64,000 nucleotides of DNA from Pelagomonas calceolata (GCA_918797485.1 CAKKNE010000001.1:1860001-1924000); one strand, 5' to 3'. Numbered from the stretch's first letter, positions 1 to 9,015 are shown. Numbers and translations: made by a program. The notes: a model not told the origin generated them from the letters alone.

Positions 1-457
1 GCGCGTCCCAGGCGACGCGCAGCTTGTTCGCTTTCAAGACCTTCGTGAGCTCCTCGCGCACGTGGATCTCGACGATAGAATACGACGGGATCCACCGGAA
101 CATGTTCGCCGGCGACCAGTACCGCCTCCCCCGCAATACCTTCTGGTAGGTGATCATCTGGGCCTCGCCGACCAAATCGAGCCAGCACGCCTCATCAATA
201 AAACCCTGATCAATCCCCGCGCGGACGCACGCGCTGCGGTCGCTCCACACCAAATACTCGGCGGCGGCGGCGGCCTGCTCGTGCAATCGCCCCGTGACGC
301 CCGACGCGACGTCGCTCCGGGCCTTCGTGAACATTAAAATTCCTGTCCCAGCGGTCGACGCCGTGAGGGCGATGGCCCGCGCGCTCGTCGACATGTCCTC
401 GATCTGCTTCATCTTCGACGTGAGCATGCCGAGGAGCATGGCGGTAGATTGCTTCAT
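1..457 (-). CDS. Unknown protein, N-terminal 152 residues (cut by window edge)
   Basis: An open frame runs from ATG at 457 to the left edge without a stop, so the gene continues outside the window. The start MKQSTAMLLGML is Met-rich, and residues 27-43 (AIALTASTAGTGILMF) form a hydrophobic stretch that could be a membrane helix. The rest has ordinary mixed composition with Trp/Tyr-rich segments (YWSPANMFRWIPSY). I recognise no family. The frame has normal codon use for the window and ends upstream at a gap holding the CTAG promoter element (705-725), shared with the plus-strand gene at 1060. Function unknown; that it is a real gene is fairly likely because the frame is long, open and not antisense to another gene. 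Confidence 0.6.
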   Translation of the reverse strand, partial: MKQSTAMLLGMLTSKMKQIEDMSTSARAIALTASTAGTGILMFTKARSDVASGVTGRLHEQAAAAAEYLVWSDRSACVRAGIDQGFIDEACWLDLVGEAQMITYQKVLRGRRYWSPANMFRWIPSYSIVEIHVREELTKVLKANKLRVAWDA

Positions 458-704
458 CGGGCAGCCTTTTTGCCTTCGTAATGCGGCGGCTTTCGAGTGG
501 CGGAGCGCGACGGAGGGCGCCGAGAGTACGACGGGCGCTCGCGACCTTCGGGCAGCGTCGGGTCTCGCGAGAACCACAGCGCACGCAAGTTTAGCAACGA
601 CGAGCACGGGTTTCGTGGCCTCCTGTGTGTATGAGTCCTCGCGTCGACCTCTTTCAGTTGGGTTAGACACAACTTGAGGGGATAGAAGTCGCTCTGATGG
701 CTTG

Positions 705-725
705 CTAGTGTCTTACAGCCGCTAG
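705..725 (+). promoter_or_regulatory. CTAG palindromic promoter element, copy 1
   Basis: Arms CTAGTG and CGCTAG flank TCTTACAGC. It lies between divergent genes, 248 bp from the minus-strand start at 457 and 335 bp before the ATG at 1060. Preceded by CTTG, as in several other copies. Nothing else is seen in the 458-1059 gap. Confidence 0.7.
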
Positions 726-1059
726 CTCGTTGCAAGCGCCGCAGAGCGTTTTTGAGCGAGCCGGCCACTTGCATTTGACTGCGCTGTGAGCGGCGGGACA
801 CTTGTTTGACGGCGCAAGCCACCCAGCCATAAAGCGGTCCGCGGTGAGTCGTCGCAAGCGCTGTTTTCAGCCGGAAGACGCGAGAGGCCTTTTTCTCGCA
901 GCAAACGCGTGCATAGACAGCGCGCGAGCGCGGCAGAGCGCAGCATCTCACTGCGCGCATCGGAGCGCGCAAGAAAAAAGGCTCGCCTCGACTCCCGCAC
1001 GCGAGCGCTCTCGGTGCTCCGCGAAAGCGCTCCGCGCACACCAAGCAAAACACCAAGCG

Positions 1060-2064
1060 ATGACGAAACTCACCTTCACCAAAGACGACCCGCCGCCGCC
1101 GGAGTCCCTGCCCGACGCGCCGCGCGCGCGCGCCGCCAGTGCCGCGACCGCCGCGCCGCCGGAAGCACCCGGCGAGGACGCGGCGGTCGACACGGAGTGG
1201 ACTGAGGAGGACGCGGCGTTCATGGCCGGCTGGGAGCAGAGCGACGAGAGCGATGTTAGTGATGGCGAGCCCTGCCCGTTCTGTGGGGGTCTGGGCCATT
1301 CGGTCGACGACTGCCCCATGCGGCGCGACACCAAGGGCGAGGTAGCTAAGGAGCAGCGGCCGGACCCCGTCGCGCGCTTGGTCGATGTGGTGGCCGACGC
1401 GGTCCTTGATGTGGCCGACGAGAATTTGTCAGCTTTCCTCGCGCGGCTCGCGGCGAACGGGCTGCGGGCGCAGCGGTACAACGACCTGGTCTCCGAATTG
1501 GTACCGGGCATCTGCGCCGACGCGGCGTTTGATCCTGAAATGTTAGCATCGAAATTCGAGGTGGATCCGGAGGGCCTCTTGTTATTGAGGGAGACCGTGC
1601 GGCGGGAGGTCGACAAATTACGGGCCACGCACGCGCTGCACAAAGACGACCTCACTGGTAACCTATCGCCGGAGCAGCTCTCCTCATTCTCTTCCGCAAA
1701 AACCTGGGACGACGACGATACGCGGGAGATGCCCGTGGAGCCTCCACCGCCGCCGCCGCCGCCGCCACCGCGCACCGTCGACCTCCCGGCCCTGGGCATC
1801 CGCGTGTCTGCCGACCCCACCGACGACGACGACGACAACGACGACCGCGACGAGGTCTTCGCGCGGTCGCCGAGCGGCCGCGTCGACTGGCGCGCGCCGG
1901 GCCAGCCCGTCGACGGCGCGTCGTCCGTGCGCCTTGCGCCCGTGCGCGAGGAAGGCGACGACAGTGGTGATGAGGACGACCTCCCCGCTGAGTACCTCGA
2001 GCGGCTCTCGAAGGACCTCGGGCGGTTGGTGGTGCAGGAGGGGCGGAGTCTGGACTCGTTTTAA
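1060..2064 (+). CDS. Zinc-knuckle (CCHC) acidic protein
   Basis: 334 residues, started at the ATG at 1060; an upstream extension of the frame begins at a non-ATG codon and is unlikely to be coding. Residues about 70-83 read CPFCGGLGHSVDDC, a CX2CX4HX4C zinc knuckle typical of RNA-binding proteins. The middle is a helical region (VARLVDVVADAVLDVADENLS), followed by a run of about ten prolines near residue 230 and Asp-rich stretches. An RNA-linked nuclear or cytoplasmic role is suggested only by the knuckle; the family is not recognised. Confidence 0.75.
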   Translation: MTKLTFTKDDPPPPESLPDAPRARAASAATAAPPEAPGEDAAVDTEWTEEDAAFMAGWEQSDESDVSDGEPCPFCGGLGHSVDDCPMRRDTKGEVAKEQRPDPVARLVDVVADAVLDVADENLSAFLARLAANGLRAQRYNDLVSELVPGICADAAFDPEMLASKFEVDPEGLLLLRETVRREVDKLRATHALHKDDLTGNLSPEQLSSFSSAKTWDDDDTREMPVEPPPPPPPPPPRTVDLPALGIRVSADPTDDDDDNDDRDEVFARSPSGRVDWRAPGQPVDGASSVRLAPVREEGDDSGDEDDLPAEYLERLSKDLGRLVVQEGRSLDSF

Positions 2065-2259
2065 TATGCAAGTAGAGTAGTCTTTTGCGCGGCGATGGCG
2101 TTACCCCGGGTTGGAAGACTCCGCGCCTCGCCGGCTCGACGACGGGCCGCGTCTTTCATAACAGCATACTTCCGTCTTATTAGAACCGGCTCAGCACACT
2201 TCCCGGCGATGTTTAGCAACGGTAGTTTAACGTGCGTACAATTCATCAGATTCTGCTTG

Positions 2260-2279
2260 CTAGTATCTTAGCACGCTAG
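2260..2279 (+). promoter_or_regulatory. CTAG palindromic promoter element, copy 2
   Basis: A 20-bp variant with arms CTAGTA and CGCTAG and core TCTTAGCA, preceded by GCTTG. It lies 148 bp before the UROD start codon at 2427, in the gap 2065-2426, where nothing else is seen. Confidence 0.65.
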
Positions 2280-2426
2280 CTAGTTACACTTGCTGCGTCG
2301 TAGGATCGACATTACCGCTGCAAGCTGACCCGGTGCAGCACATCGTTGCGAGCGGTAACAGCCGTGAAACGATAACGCACCGCGTCATTGCAGCAATTAT
2401 CGCTTAACAAAGCTTCAAGCAGCAAG

Positions 2427-3569
2427 ATGCGCCAAGCATTGCTGTGCGCGGCGACGGCCGCAGCGTTACAAGCACCGGCGAACGATTTGGTATTAAGACT
2501 AGCACGAGGCGAGCAAGTAGAGCGGGCCCCGGTCTGGCTCTTCCGCCAGGCGGGCCGGCATATGCAAGAGTACCGCGACTACAAGGCCAAGACGGGCAAG
2601 CACTTCCTCCAGCTGTTAGACGACCCGAAGGACGTCGCCGAGGTGACGATGCAGCCTCTTAGGCGGTATGCGGTCGATGCTGCCATCTTGTTCAGTGATA
2701 TTTTAGTGGTTCCGCAAGCGCTCGACATTCGCGTCGAGATGCCGGGCGGTGTTGGTATTGTGGTGCCGGAGCCGCTGACTTCCGCTGCCATGGCGGACGA
2801 GGCCGCGGCGAAGGCGAGGGCGGATCCTGCTTCACTTGTAGCAAAGCGACTGAAGCATGTGACGCGCGGCGTCGAGGAGATTAGGTCTGCGCAATTGGCC
2901 GAGAACTTAGATAGAACGCTACTCGGCTTCTCCGCGGCGCCCTACACGCTGTTCTTCTACTCTGTAGGTGGTTCTTCCAAGAACCAGGCGCCTGGCGCTC
3001 AATTCAGCAAGGAGAACGCCCAGAGCACACAAAATTTGCTGGAGGCCTACACGGACCTAGTCGTAGAATATCTGTCGGCCCAGGCGGACGCGGGAGCCCA
3101 CGCGTTGCAAGTTTTTGAAGCGATGGGCATGACGTTGGGGGCCAAAATGTTCGAGGAACTCGCTTTACCGCATCTGGAAGCCCTGGCGTCGAAGCTGAAA
3201 GCTAGACATCCGGACGTGCCTCTGCTGGTCTTCGCTAGAGGTGTCGAGGACCCTCTGTCGGTCAACCTGCGACTCCAGAAGGCGGGCTACGACGTCATCA
3301 CGCTAGATGGGGAAGCCCACCGCTCAAAGAGCCGCGATGCGTTAGGTGCTTCCCAAGTGCTCCAGGGCAACTTCGACCCGAAACTCCTGCTGCCGGACTC
3401 GTCTCAAGAAGCCATCCACGCCGAGGTCGTGGCGATGCTCGAGGCGTTCGGGCCGGACAAGCTCCTCGCGAATTTGGGCGAGGGCCTCGGGGGCAAGGAG
3501 GACCAGGGGCTGGTCGACTTCTTCGTGAATGATATTCATGCCACGTCCGCGAAGATGATCTCAGGATAA
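2427..3569 (+). CDS. Uroporphyrinogen decarboxylase, plastid-targeted
   Basis: 380 residues. It would catalyse the four decarboxylations of uroporphyrinogen III to coproporphyrinogen III in haem/chlorophyll synthesis. Family marks: FRQAGRHMQEYR near residue 38, DAAILFSDILVVPQAL with the substrate-binding Asp, the PYTLFFYSVGG region, and LQGNFDP. The N-terminus MRQALLCAATAAALQAP looks like a signal peptide with an Ala-Pro cut, fitting a plastid leader. Odd point: the usual NLGHG near the C-terminus reads NLGEG here, so the conserved His is replaced by Glu; the LDW motif is also LDG. It may be a diverged isoform. The ATG is the first in frame; the upstream extension starts at TTG. Its stop lies 6 bp from the convergent MORN gene's stop. 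Confidence 0.93.
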   Translation: MRQALLCAATAAALQAPANDLVLRLARGEQVERAPVWLFRQAGRHMQEYRDYKAKTGKHFLQLLDDPKDVAEVTMQPLRRYAVDAAILFSDILVVPQALDIRVEMPGGVGIVVPEPLTSAAMADEAAAKARADPASLVAKRLKHVTRGVEEIRSAQLAENLDRTLLGFSAAPYTLFFYSVGGSSKNQAPGAQFSKENAQSTQNLLEAYTDLVVEYLSAQADAGAHALQVFEAMGMTLGAKMFEELALPHLEALASKLKARHPDVPLLVFARGVEDPLSVNLRLQKAGYDVITLDGEAHRSKSRDALGASQVLQGNFDPKLLLPDSSQEAIHAEVVAMLEAFGPDKLLANLGEGLGGKEDQGLVDFFVNDIHATSAKMISG

Positions 3570-3575
3570 ATATAC

Positions 3576-4316
3576 TTATTCCGCCGTCGAGGGCATGTCT
3601 CCCTTCCAAAGGGTTTCGATCACTGCACCGTCGACGTCGACAAACACACCACTTCCGTTCCTCTCGCCCCTCTCCCAGAGTCCTCGGTGGCTCGCGCCCG
3701 ACGCGTAGCGCATCTCGCCGTAGCCGTTCGGCTTGCCGTCGCGGAATTCGCCGTGGTAGGTATCTCCATTCAGCGACACGAGCATGCCCCAGCCCTCGCG
3801 CGTCAAACAGTCGTCGGCGAAATCTCCGAGGTACATCGCGCCGTCGTCGCAGCGACGTCGTCCGTACTTGCGGCCCGCCGCGTCCGTCGCCAGGACGTCC
3901 ACGACGTCGGCGTACATCGGCTCGCGGCGCTGCTTGGGTTCTCGCCGCGCCTCGCGCCGCCGCGACTGCCGGTATTGCTTCGCAGGCGACGGATGATTCG
4001 TCTCGTCCGGCCGCAGGCAGAAGTCGGCCAGGGTAGCACTCATGTCAAAATGTGGGGTTGAGCAGTGGGGAACCGTCCCAGCAGTGCTACGATGATTCGT
4101 CTCGTCCGGCCGCAGGCAGAAGTCGGCCAGGGTAGCACTCATGTCAAAATGTGGGGTTGAGCAGTGGGAACCGTGTCGCCTATGCGATGGCGTCGCGGCG
4201 GCTCGCGTGTCAGTGGTAAAGGCAGCCCCGAGGTCTTTGCTCGCGCGCAGCGACGTGCGCGAAGCGCTGTGCTTTGCGCTGCGGCCCCATCGCAACGGAT
4301 TTTGATTTTCAGCCAT
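3576..4316 (-). CDS. MORN-repeat protein with duplicated start region
   Basis: Up to 246 residues from the ATG at 4316; in-frame ATGs also lie at 4142 and 4043. About three MORN repeats are seen in the C-terminal half (YLGDF..., YHGEFRDGKPNGYGEM, HRGLWERGERNGSGVF). MORN repeats usually bind membranes or scaffold the cytoskeleton; no enzyme domain follows. The N-terminal part holds two copies of MSATLADFCLRPDETNH, spaced 33 residues, encoded by a 99-bp-period tandem duplication (3992-4174). The duplicate includes the ATG and the sequence before it, so the ancestral start was probably the MSATL methionine. Either 4043 or 4142 could be used today. Confidence 0.75.
   Translation of the reverse strand: MAENQNPLRWGRSAKHSASRTSLRASKDLGAAFTTDTRAAATPSHRRHGSHCSTPHFDMSATLADFCLRPDETNHRSTAGTVPHCSTPHFDMSATLADFCLRPDETNHPSPAKQYRQSRRREARREPKQRREPMYADVVDVLATDAAGRKYGRRRCDDGAMYLGDFADDCLTREGWGMLVSLNGDTYHGEFRDGKPNGYGEMRYASGASHRGLWERGERNGSGVFVDVDGAVIETLWKGDMPSTAE
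3992..4174. repeat. 99-bp-period tandem duplication over a start codon
   Basis: Copy one is about 3992-4076 and copy two about 4091-4174. Each is about 84 bp and nearly identical, apart from one G in a G-run, with a 15-bp spacer. The duplication is in frame with the MORN gene (33 codons). Confidence 0.9.
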
Positions 4317-4474
4317 AGGCGTCCCGGAAGCGCTGAATTCAGTCCGAGAGTGGTCCGTCCCTCCTGCCAGCGCTCCCGGTTTCGCGCGGGTGCGGCATAG
4401 CTCGGCTTCTCCCTGCGCCGGCGCCTGGGATCCGCTGCCCCACGGCGCGCCATCGCCGCGAACGTCCCAGCAGC

Positions 4475-5695
4475 ATGGACCGCGTCCTCGCCTGCTTCGC
4501 GACGACGGCCGAGGACGTCGCCGCCATGGTCTGCGGCAGCTTTAGTCACATGGTCCCCCAGGCCTCGGAGCGCTGGCAGCGGCCGGCCGTGAAGGCACTC
4601 GTGCGCACGATCCACCAGGAGTTGTGCGACCCGGAGCTCCTGGGGCGGCTGGCCCCGGTCTGCAAGGAACTCGGGACGGCGGCCGTCGACGAGGCGACGC
4701 GGATGCTAGCAGGCATCGACCTGCCCGTCGTCGAGGTCATGCCGGAAGAACGCGTCCTCACGGACCGGAGCCACCGGCCGAAACCATCCCAGAAACGGCC
4801 GCGGGGCCTCTTTCCGCGGGTAGCCTGCCTGCGCGTCCTCGAGGGGGTTCGGATACGATGTGACGTGAATGAGCTTTCAGAAAGACTCCGGGCGCTGGGC
4901 GCGGCGCTGGTGGCGGGGGACCCGGACCTCGTCGTTTCGCGTGATGAAGCGCCTTCAACAGAGTGGGACGACGACGACCGTTTGATAGGACCCGTCGGCG
5001 TCGGGGCCGACATGCTGCGTTTTTTTGTCTTGGACCCCTGGGTGTCGGAGGAGCGCACGATCAAAAGCGGCGCCGACCTTTCTGAGGAGGAGGTGCGCGA
5101 GCTGGTCGACGGCGGCCGGTCGAGTGCGACCCGGCGCCCGACCTGGACCGCGGAGCACGTCCGGGCCTGGGGGACGGAGGGCGCGCACGGGCTCCCGAAC
5201 TGGCAGGACTTGACTTTAAGGGTTCACACGCACGTACGGAGCGGTGATAGGGTTTACGAGTGGAATTATGGGCTGGGCGATAATGATTATGGCTCCTACC
5301 ACTACGCACCTCAAAAGCTGCCGCGGTCGGCGTCCTTCTACTTCTGCAGGAACAACGATGGAGATAGAGGTCGCGTCGAGGCCGACTGGCCCGACGAGTG
5401 CGACGAAGCCGCCGTCAATGCGATCATCTGGTGTATTGATGCGGATCTCAAGAATGTGGAGTGCACGCCGCTCGTGAGGTTTGAAAATCCCGAGTTCCAG
5501 CACTTCGCGCACAAGGTCGGCTCGTGGGATTGTTTGAGGAAGCGGCGCGCGGCCTGGGCGGCGCGGCTTGAATTAATTCGCGCGTGCGAGGTCTCGGAGG
5601 ACGGGGGCCGCATGGAGGCCGACGAGTACGGCCCGGCCGCGGCATTGGTGCGGGGCATATCGGTCCAGCACTTCCGGGCGTCGCCCTACTACTGA
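4475..5695 (+). CDS. Unknown 406-residue protein
   Basis: Starts at ATG 4475 and ends YY-stop at 5695. It is soluble in appearance, with no signal peptide or membrane helix. The N-terminal 110 residues are helical; the middle is acidic (EWDDDDRLIGP); the C-terminal part is rich in Trp/Tyr/His (VYEWNYGLGDNDYGSYHY, SASFYFCRNN) and looks like a compact fold. I recognise no family. It is divergent from the MORN gene, and the short intergenic region has no CTAG element. Confidence 0.7.
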   Translation: MDRVLACFATTAEDVAAMVCGSFSHMVPQASERWQRPAVKALVRTIHQELCDPELLGRLAPVCKELGTAAVDEATRMLAGIDLPVVEVMPEERVLTDRSHRPKPSQKRPRGLFPRVACLRVLEGVRIRCDVNELSERLRALGAALVAGDPDLVVSRDEAPSTEWDDDDRLIGPVGVGADMLRFFVLDPWVSEERTIKSGADLSEEEVRELVDGGRSSATRRPTWTAEHVRAWGTEGAHGLPNWQDLTLRVHTHVRSGDRVYEWNYGLGDNDYGSYHYAPQKLPRSASFYFCRNNDGDRGRVEADWPDECDEAAVNAIIWCIDADLKNVECTPLVRFENPEFQHFAHKVGSWDCLRKRRAAWAARLELIRACEVSEDGGRMEADEYGPAAALVRGISVQHFRASPYY

Positions 5696-5701
5696 GTAAG
5701 A

Positions 5702-5998
5702 CTATGCATTTACGAGTGCCCGCAACGCCTTGACGACGTCGCCGCCCTGCACGCGCAGCTCGCGGTCCGCGACGGCCCGGTCGACCTCGAGCTCCTGCAC
5801 CACCAGGTCGACGTCGGCCTTGTCGACCTTCACGGCGGCGAGCGCGCGCTCCCGCTCGAGGTTCGCTTGCGCGGCGGCGTCGTCCGCGGTCGCGAGCGCG
5901 GACAGCGCCTCGCTCGCGCGCGCGCCGTCGACGCCTTTGTCTTCCACGAAGTCCGTCACCTTCTCGAGGCCCGCTTTTGCGGCTTCGGCATCCGTCAT
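5702..5998 (-). CDS. HYPK: HYPK-like NatA-associated protein
   Basis: 98 residues from the ATG at 5998. The C-terminal 45 residues match the HYPK UBA-type pattern: VDLVVQELEVDRAVADRELR followed by GGDVVKALRALVNA, where animals have a stretch of the form 'dlelImteMeisr..AersLrehmGnvveALiaLtn'. The N-terminal part is a short Ala-rich helix, as in the family. HYPK binds and regulates the N-terminal acetyltransferase NatA at the ribosome and has chaperone activity. The longer frame upstream starts at TTG and is not needed. Confidence 0.8.
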   Translation of the reverse strand: MTDAEAAKAGLEKVTDFVEDKGVDGARASEALSALATADDAAAQANLERERALAAVKVDKADVDLVVQELEVDRAVADRELRVQGGDVVKALRALVNA

Positions 5999-6189
5999 CT
6001 TGTTTTTGCAGCGATTTACAGGTGCTGCTCCAAATCGAGGCTGCAGCAGCCCACCAGCCAAACTTCTCGCTCCCGCTGTTGGTCGTCAGCGATTCGTCAG
6101 CGATGGTTTGCTGGCAGTGTCTTGCACCTCTCAATGCGTACCACGGCCTAGTTTAACGCTCGAGGAGGACAAAAGCCGCAAAAAACGAG

Positions 6190-6211
6190 CTAGCGTCATG
6201 TAACATACTAG
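6190..6211 (-). promoter_or_regulatory. CTAG palindromic promoter element, copy 3a
   Basis: Read on the minus strand: CTAGTA, core TGTTACATGA, CGCTAG (22 bp). It is one of two elements in the divergent HYPK/methyltransferase promoter, 192 bp from 5998 and 148 bp from 6359. Confidence 0.55.
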
Positions 6212-6233
6212 GAAACACTGGAAATCCCGCGCG

Positions 6234-6261
6234 CTAGCGGCCTGTACAGGTAAGACACTAG
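6234..6261 (-). promoter_or_regulatory. CTAG palindromic promoter element, copy 3b (long spacer)
   Basis: Read on the minus strand: CTAGTG, TCTTAC, then CTGTACAGGC and CGCTAG. The spacer is about 7 bp longer than normal and contains its own palindrome CCTGTACAGG. Preceded by GCTTG. It lies 98 bp before the ATG at 6359. Confidence 0.55.
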
Positions 6262-6358
6262 CAAGCAAAGCAAAAAAGTGAGCGCTGCTCGTCGTCAGAC
6301 CAGCATCGATTGTGAAAGGCGGCGCATCGCACGCCTGGACCAGATAGCCCAGCAATAG

Positions 6359-7318
6359 ATGCTTTCGCTGGACGCCGCACTCGATGCCAGCAGTGATGCC
6401 GAGGACACACCCGCCGGACGCGACGAGACGTCGAAAGAATCCCGCCGCGGCGCGCTCGCGAAGACGCTCGAGACCGTAAGAGCCCGCCGTGAGACTTTGG
6501 CGCGCGAGACGTCGGCCACGCGCCGCGCCGTCGAGGCGGCGGCCGCCGACAAGGCGGAGGGCAGCGATGCCGTCGAGCTGCCGCGCGCCGCACGCCTCGC
6601 AGCGCTGCGCGACGCAGCAGCGCGCAAGCGGAAGGCGCCGGCCGAGGACGGCACGCGGCGCATACGAGTCACGCGCGACGCGAGGGGCGACGAGCAGCTC
6701 GAGCTGTGCGGTGCGCCGGCCGAGGGTGCCTCGTCGGTGGTCATGATGGCCTGGGAGCGGCCCTACATGGAGGCGCTCGTCGACGCGCTCGAGGTCACGC
6801 CGGCGGATACTGTGCTTGAGATCGGCTACGGCCTCGGCTTCTCCTGCGCGGCGATCCAGCGCCGCAGGCCGCGGCGCCACGTCGTCGTCGAGTGCGATCC
6901 TGGAGTCCGCGCACGTATTCCGGACGGCGCGGACGGCGTCGAGGTCGTTGCGGCGACGTGGCAGGCCTACCTCGCCGACGCCAATGACAACTTTCCAATC
7001 CATGAGTTCTCGGCCGTATTTTTTGACGACTTTCCCATCGTCGCGACGCCGTCCCGCGGCAGCCGGTGGCGCAGCTTCCTCGAGGCCCTCGTACCGCACA
7101 TCGCGTGGGCCGCGCCTCCCCGGCGCGTCGTCGGCTACTGCTGCGACGCGGAGCGGCTGAGAGCGGCGCTCCCGGACGGCTACTGGCTCGAGCGCGCCAC
7201 CCCCTTCGAGCTGACGCCGCCCGCCGACTGTCCCTACGTGTCCGAGGCCGCGGGCGACCGGTGCTTTGTCGTGGTTATAGGCTTTGACCCCAACGGCGTC
7301 TACGAGCCGGGCGCTTGA
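6359..7318 (+). CDS. RMT2/GAMT-type SAM-dependent methyltransferase
   Basis: 319 residues from ATG 6359. After a charged Ala-rich N-terminal 125 residues comes VVMMAWERPYMEALVDAL, then motif I VLEIGYGLGFSCAAI with the glycine-rich SAM loop, and FSAVFFDDFP as the acidic strand. The VMM-x-WE signature before motif I is characteristic of the protein-arginine delta-N-methyltransferase (RMT2) and guanidinoacetate methyltransferase group. The substrate cannot be told from sequence. It would act in the cytosol or nucleus; no targeting signal is seen. Confidence 0.8.
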   Translation: MLSLDAALDASSDAEDTPAGRDETSKESRRGALAKTLETVRARRETLARETSATRRAVEAAAADKAEGSDAVELPRAARLAALRDAAARKRKAPAEDGTRRIRVTRDARGDEQLELCGAPAEGASSVVMMAWERPYMEALVDALEVTPADTVLEIGYGLGFSCAAIQRRRPRRHVVVECDPGVRARIPDGADGVEVVAATWQAYLADANDNFPIHEFSAVFFDDFPIVATPSRGSRWRSFLEALVPHIAWAAPPRRVVGYCCDAERLRAALPDGYWLERATPFELTPPADCPYVSEAAGDRCFVVVIGFDPNGVYEPGA

Positions 7319-7356
7319 CGTAACTGTTGTTGAACACACCACAAAAAGTTATCACA

Positions 7357-8031
7357 CTACCGAGCCGTCATCTCCCACACGCGCGCCTCGCCCGCCTCCT
7401 CCACGACCTCGAGCGCGAGCTTGTGCGCGCCGCAGGCCTCGTCGAGCGCTTTGGACGACGCGTCGCCGAGCGCGAAGCTCTGCGCGAGGACGAAGCGCCC
7501 GCCCGGCGCGAGGCTCGTCGCCGCCGTGGTTATTAAAGGCGCCACGACGCCCGGGTCGTAGATCAGGTCGCTGCCGACGACGAGCTCAAACCGCTCTTCT
7601 GACGGGAGACCCCAGGCGCGCCGGTCGAACGTGCACCCCCCGAAGCCGTTCGCCGCCACGCCGCGCCGCGCCAGGTCGAGCGCGCCCCCGTCCCGATCCG
7701 AGAACGCGACGCGCGGGCAGCCCAGCGACGCGCACGTCAGTCCGACGATGCCGCAGCCGCAGCCCAGCTCGAGCACGCTATTCACCGGTGTCCAGCACTC
7801 GGCCACGCGCCGCGCCAGGGTCAATGCCGCCGGCCAGGCGCTGTGGCCGCTGATGTGGTGCGTCGTTGCCGCGTCGTCGTCGGCCAGACAATAATAGTAG
7901 ACGGCGCCGTGGGCCAGCGCGAGGCTCCGGCGCTCGGTGGCCGCGGCCGCGTCGAACATGTAGGCCACGCCCTCGCACTCGTCGTCCTCCTCCGCGGCAT
8001 CGCTGTCGTTGGGTGCTGCTGGGTCTGCCAT
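7357..8031 (-). CDS. METTL21-like lysine methyltransferase family (Methyltransf_16)
   Basis: 224 residues from ATG 8031; the longer frame begins at GTG. Motifs: ATTHHISGHSAWPAALTLA leading into VLELGCGCGIVGLTCASLG (SAM motif I), VAFSDRDGGALDLARR (motif II), FELVVGSDLIYDP (post-motif acidic SDLIY, the family's D/E-xx-Y/F), and LAPGGRFVLAQSF. Members usually methylate lysines on chaperones, elongation factors or other non-histone proteins. The SGHSAWPAA segment matches the family's tag for placing SAM. The gene converges on the RMT2-like gene. Confidence 0.85.
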   Translation of the reverse strand: MADPAAPNDSDAAEEDDECEGVAYMFDAAAATERRSLALAHGAVYYYCLADDDAATTHHISGHSAWPAALTLARRVAECWTPVNSVLELGCGCGIVGLTCASLGCPRVAFSDRDGGALDLARRGVAANGFGGCTFDRRAWGLPSEERFELVVGSDLIYDPGVVAPLITTAATSLAPGGRFVLAQSFALGDASSKALDEACGAHKLALEVVEEAGEARVWEMTAR

Positions 8032-8352
8032 CGATGCCGTTTGATTTGCCGTCGACGAGGGCGTAATTGCCTGTGCAAGGAGGAGCTGTGCAAGCTTCAC
8101 TGCTCTCCGGTGCTACTCCGCAGTGTGATCCAATTGTGCGTTTCCGCACCTCGCGAATTGTGTGAATTGTGGCCCGAGTTTGAGCACAGATAGTACCGCG
8201 CGTGAGGGCTTTGTGCCTTGCAGAGCCGCCTCAGTTTTTGCAGAGCTGCACAGCACACAGAGTGTACTGCGCACGCGAACGCTGGCGCAAACAAGCGACG
8301 GCTACGGGGCCAGGACGCGGATCACGTTCCCGAGCAGCGCAATCCCTGACGA

Positions 8353-9015
8353 ATGGCCGCTCTCACGAATGCACTCCAAGCCCTCGGCGCCAGGGCAAAG
8401 CAGACTGTCATGCGCCAACCGAACGCCGTTAAAGCGCTCCACAACGCGGTGCGCGACGCCGTGGAACACCACGCCTCAGAACTCATAAAACCAGGACCTC
8501 AAATCGACGCACTCCTAACTGCGATGAGCGCCGTCGACGCGGCGGCACTCAGTATAGACGACGTACAAAGGCCAGGCGCATGCACCTACCTAGGTATCGT
8601 GGAACACGCCGACTACGCTATTGCTGCGTTCGTCCTCGCGCCGCATGCGAAGATCCCGCTCCACGACCACCCGAATATGACGGTGCTCTCGAGCGTAATC
8701 AGTGGTTCGATGCGCGTGACGTCGTTTGACGTGGGTGCCGACGGGAAGGCAAGACGCTCAGAAAGCGTGCTCTCGAGTGACGACGGGCCGGCAGCGTTAT
8801 TTCCCTCTGTCAATAATGTGCACGAGTTCCGGGCGGGCGACGGCGGCGCGGTCGTATTGGACGTCATCGTGCCGCCCTACGACGAGGATGCGGGGCGGGC
8901 CTGCCACTACTTCGAGGCCGTGGCCTGCAATGGCGGCGTCTTCAGGTTGAGGGAGGTCCCGGAGCCCGCCGACTTCGAGTGCCTCGGCGCCGTTTATCAA
9001 GGGCTCCGGCCCTGA
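8353..9015 (+). CDS. Cysteamine/cysteine thiol dioxygenase (PCO/ADO family)
   Basis: 220 residues. The core IPLHDHPNMTVLS has the two His ligands of the iron site, and the third ligand is in NNVHEF. GSMRVTSFD and IVPPYDEDAGRACHYFE are also family marks. The relatives, plant cysteine oxidases and animal ADO, oxidise cysteamine or N-terminal cysteine with O2 and act as oxygen sensors feeding the Cys/Arg N-degron route. Length is normal. There is no obvious targeting signal. It is divergent from the METTL21-like gene; the 8032-8352 gap shows no CTAG element. Confidence 0.9.
   Translation: MAALTNALQALGARAKQTVMRQPNAVKALHNAVRDAVEHHASELIKPGPQIDALLTAMSAVDAAALSIDDVQRPGACTYLGIVEHADYAIAAFVLAPHAKIPLHDHPNMTVLSSVISGSMRVTSFDVGADGKARRSESVLSSDDGPAALFPSVNNVHEFRAGDGGAVVLDVIVPPYDEDAGRACHYFEAVACNGGVFRLREVPEPADFECLGAVYQGLRP

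Noticed and set aside
705-725. CTAG element as a transposon end
   Set aside because: Flanks beyond the short CTTG/GC extensions differ between copies, and no duplicated target sites or paired ends were seen, so a regulatory site is preferred.
454-1299. 281-codon open frame on the minus strand
   Set aside because: Overlaps the edge gene's upstream region and the zinc-knuckle gene in antisense; Arg/Ser-rich composition typical of shadow frames in GC-rich DNA, no domain.
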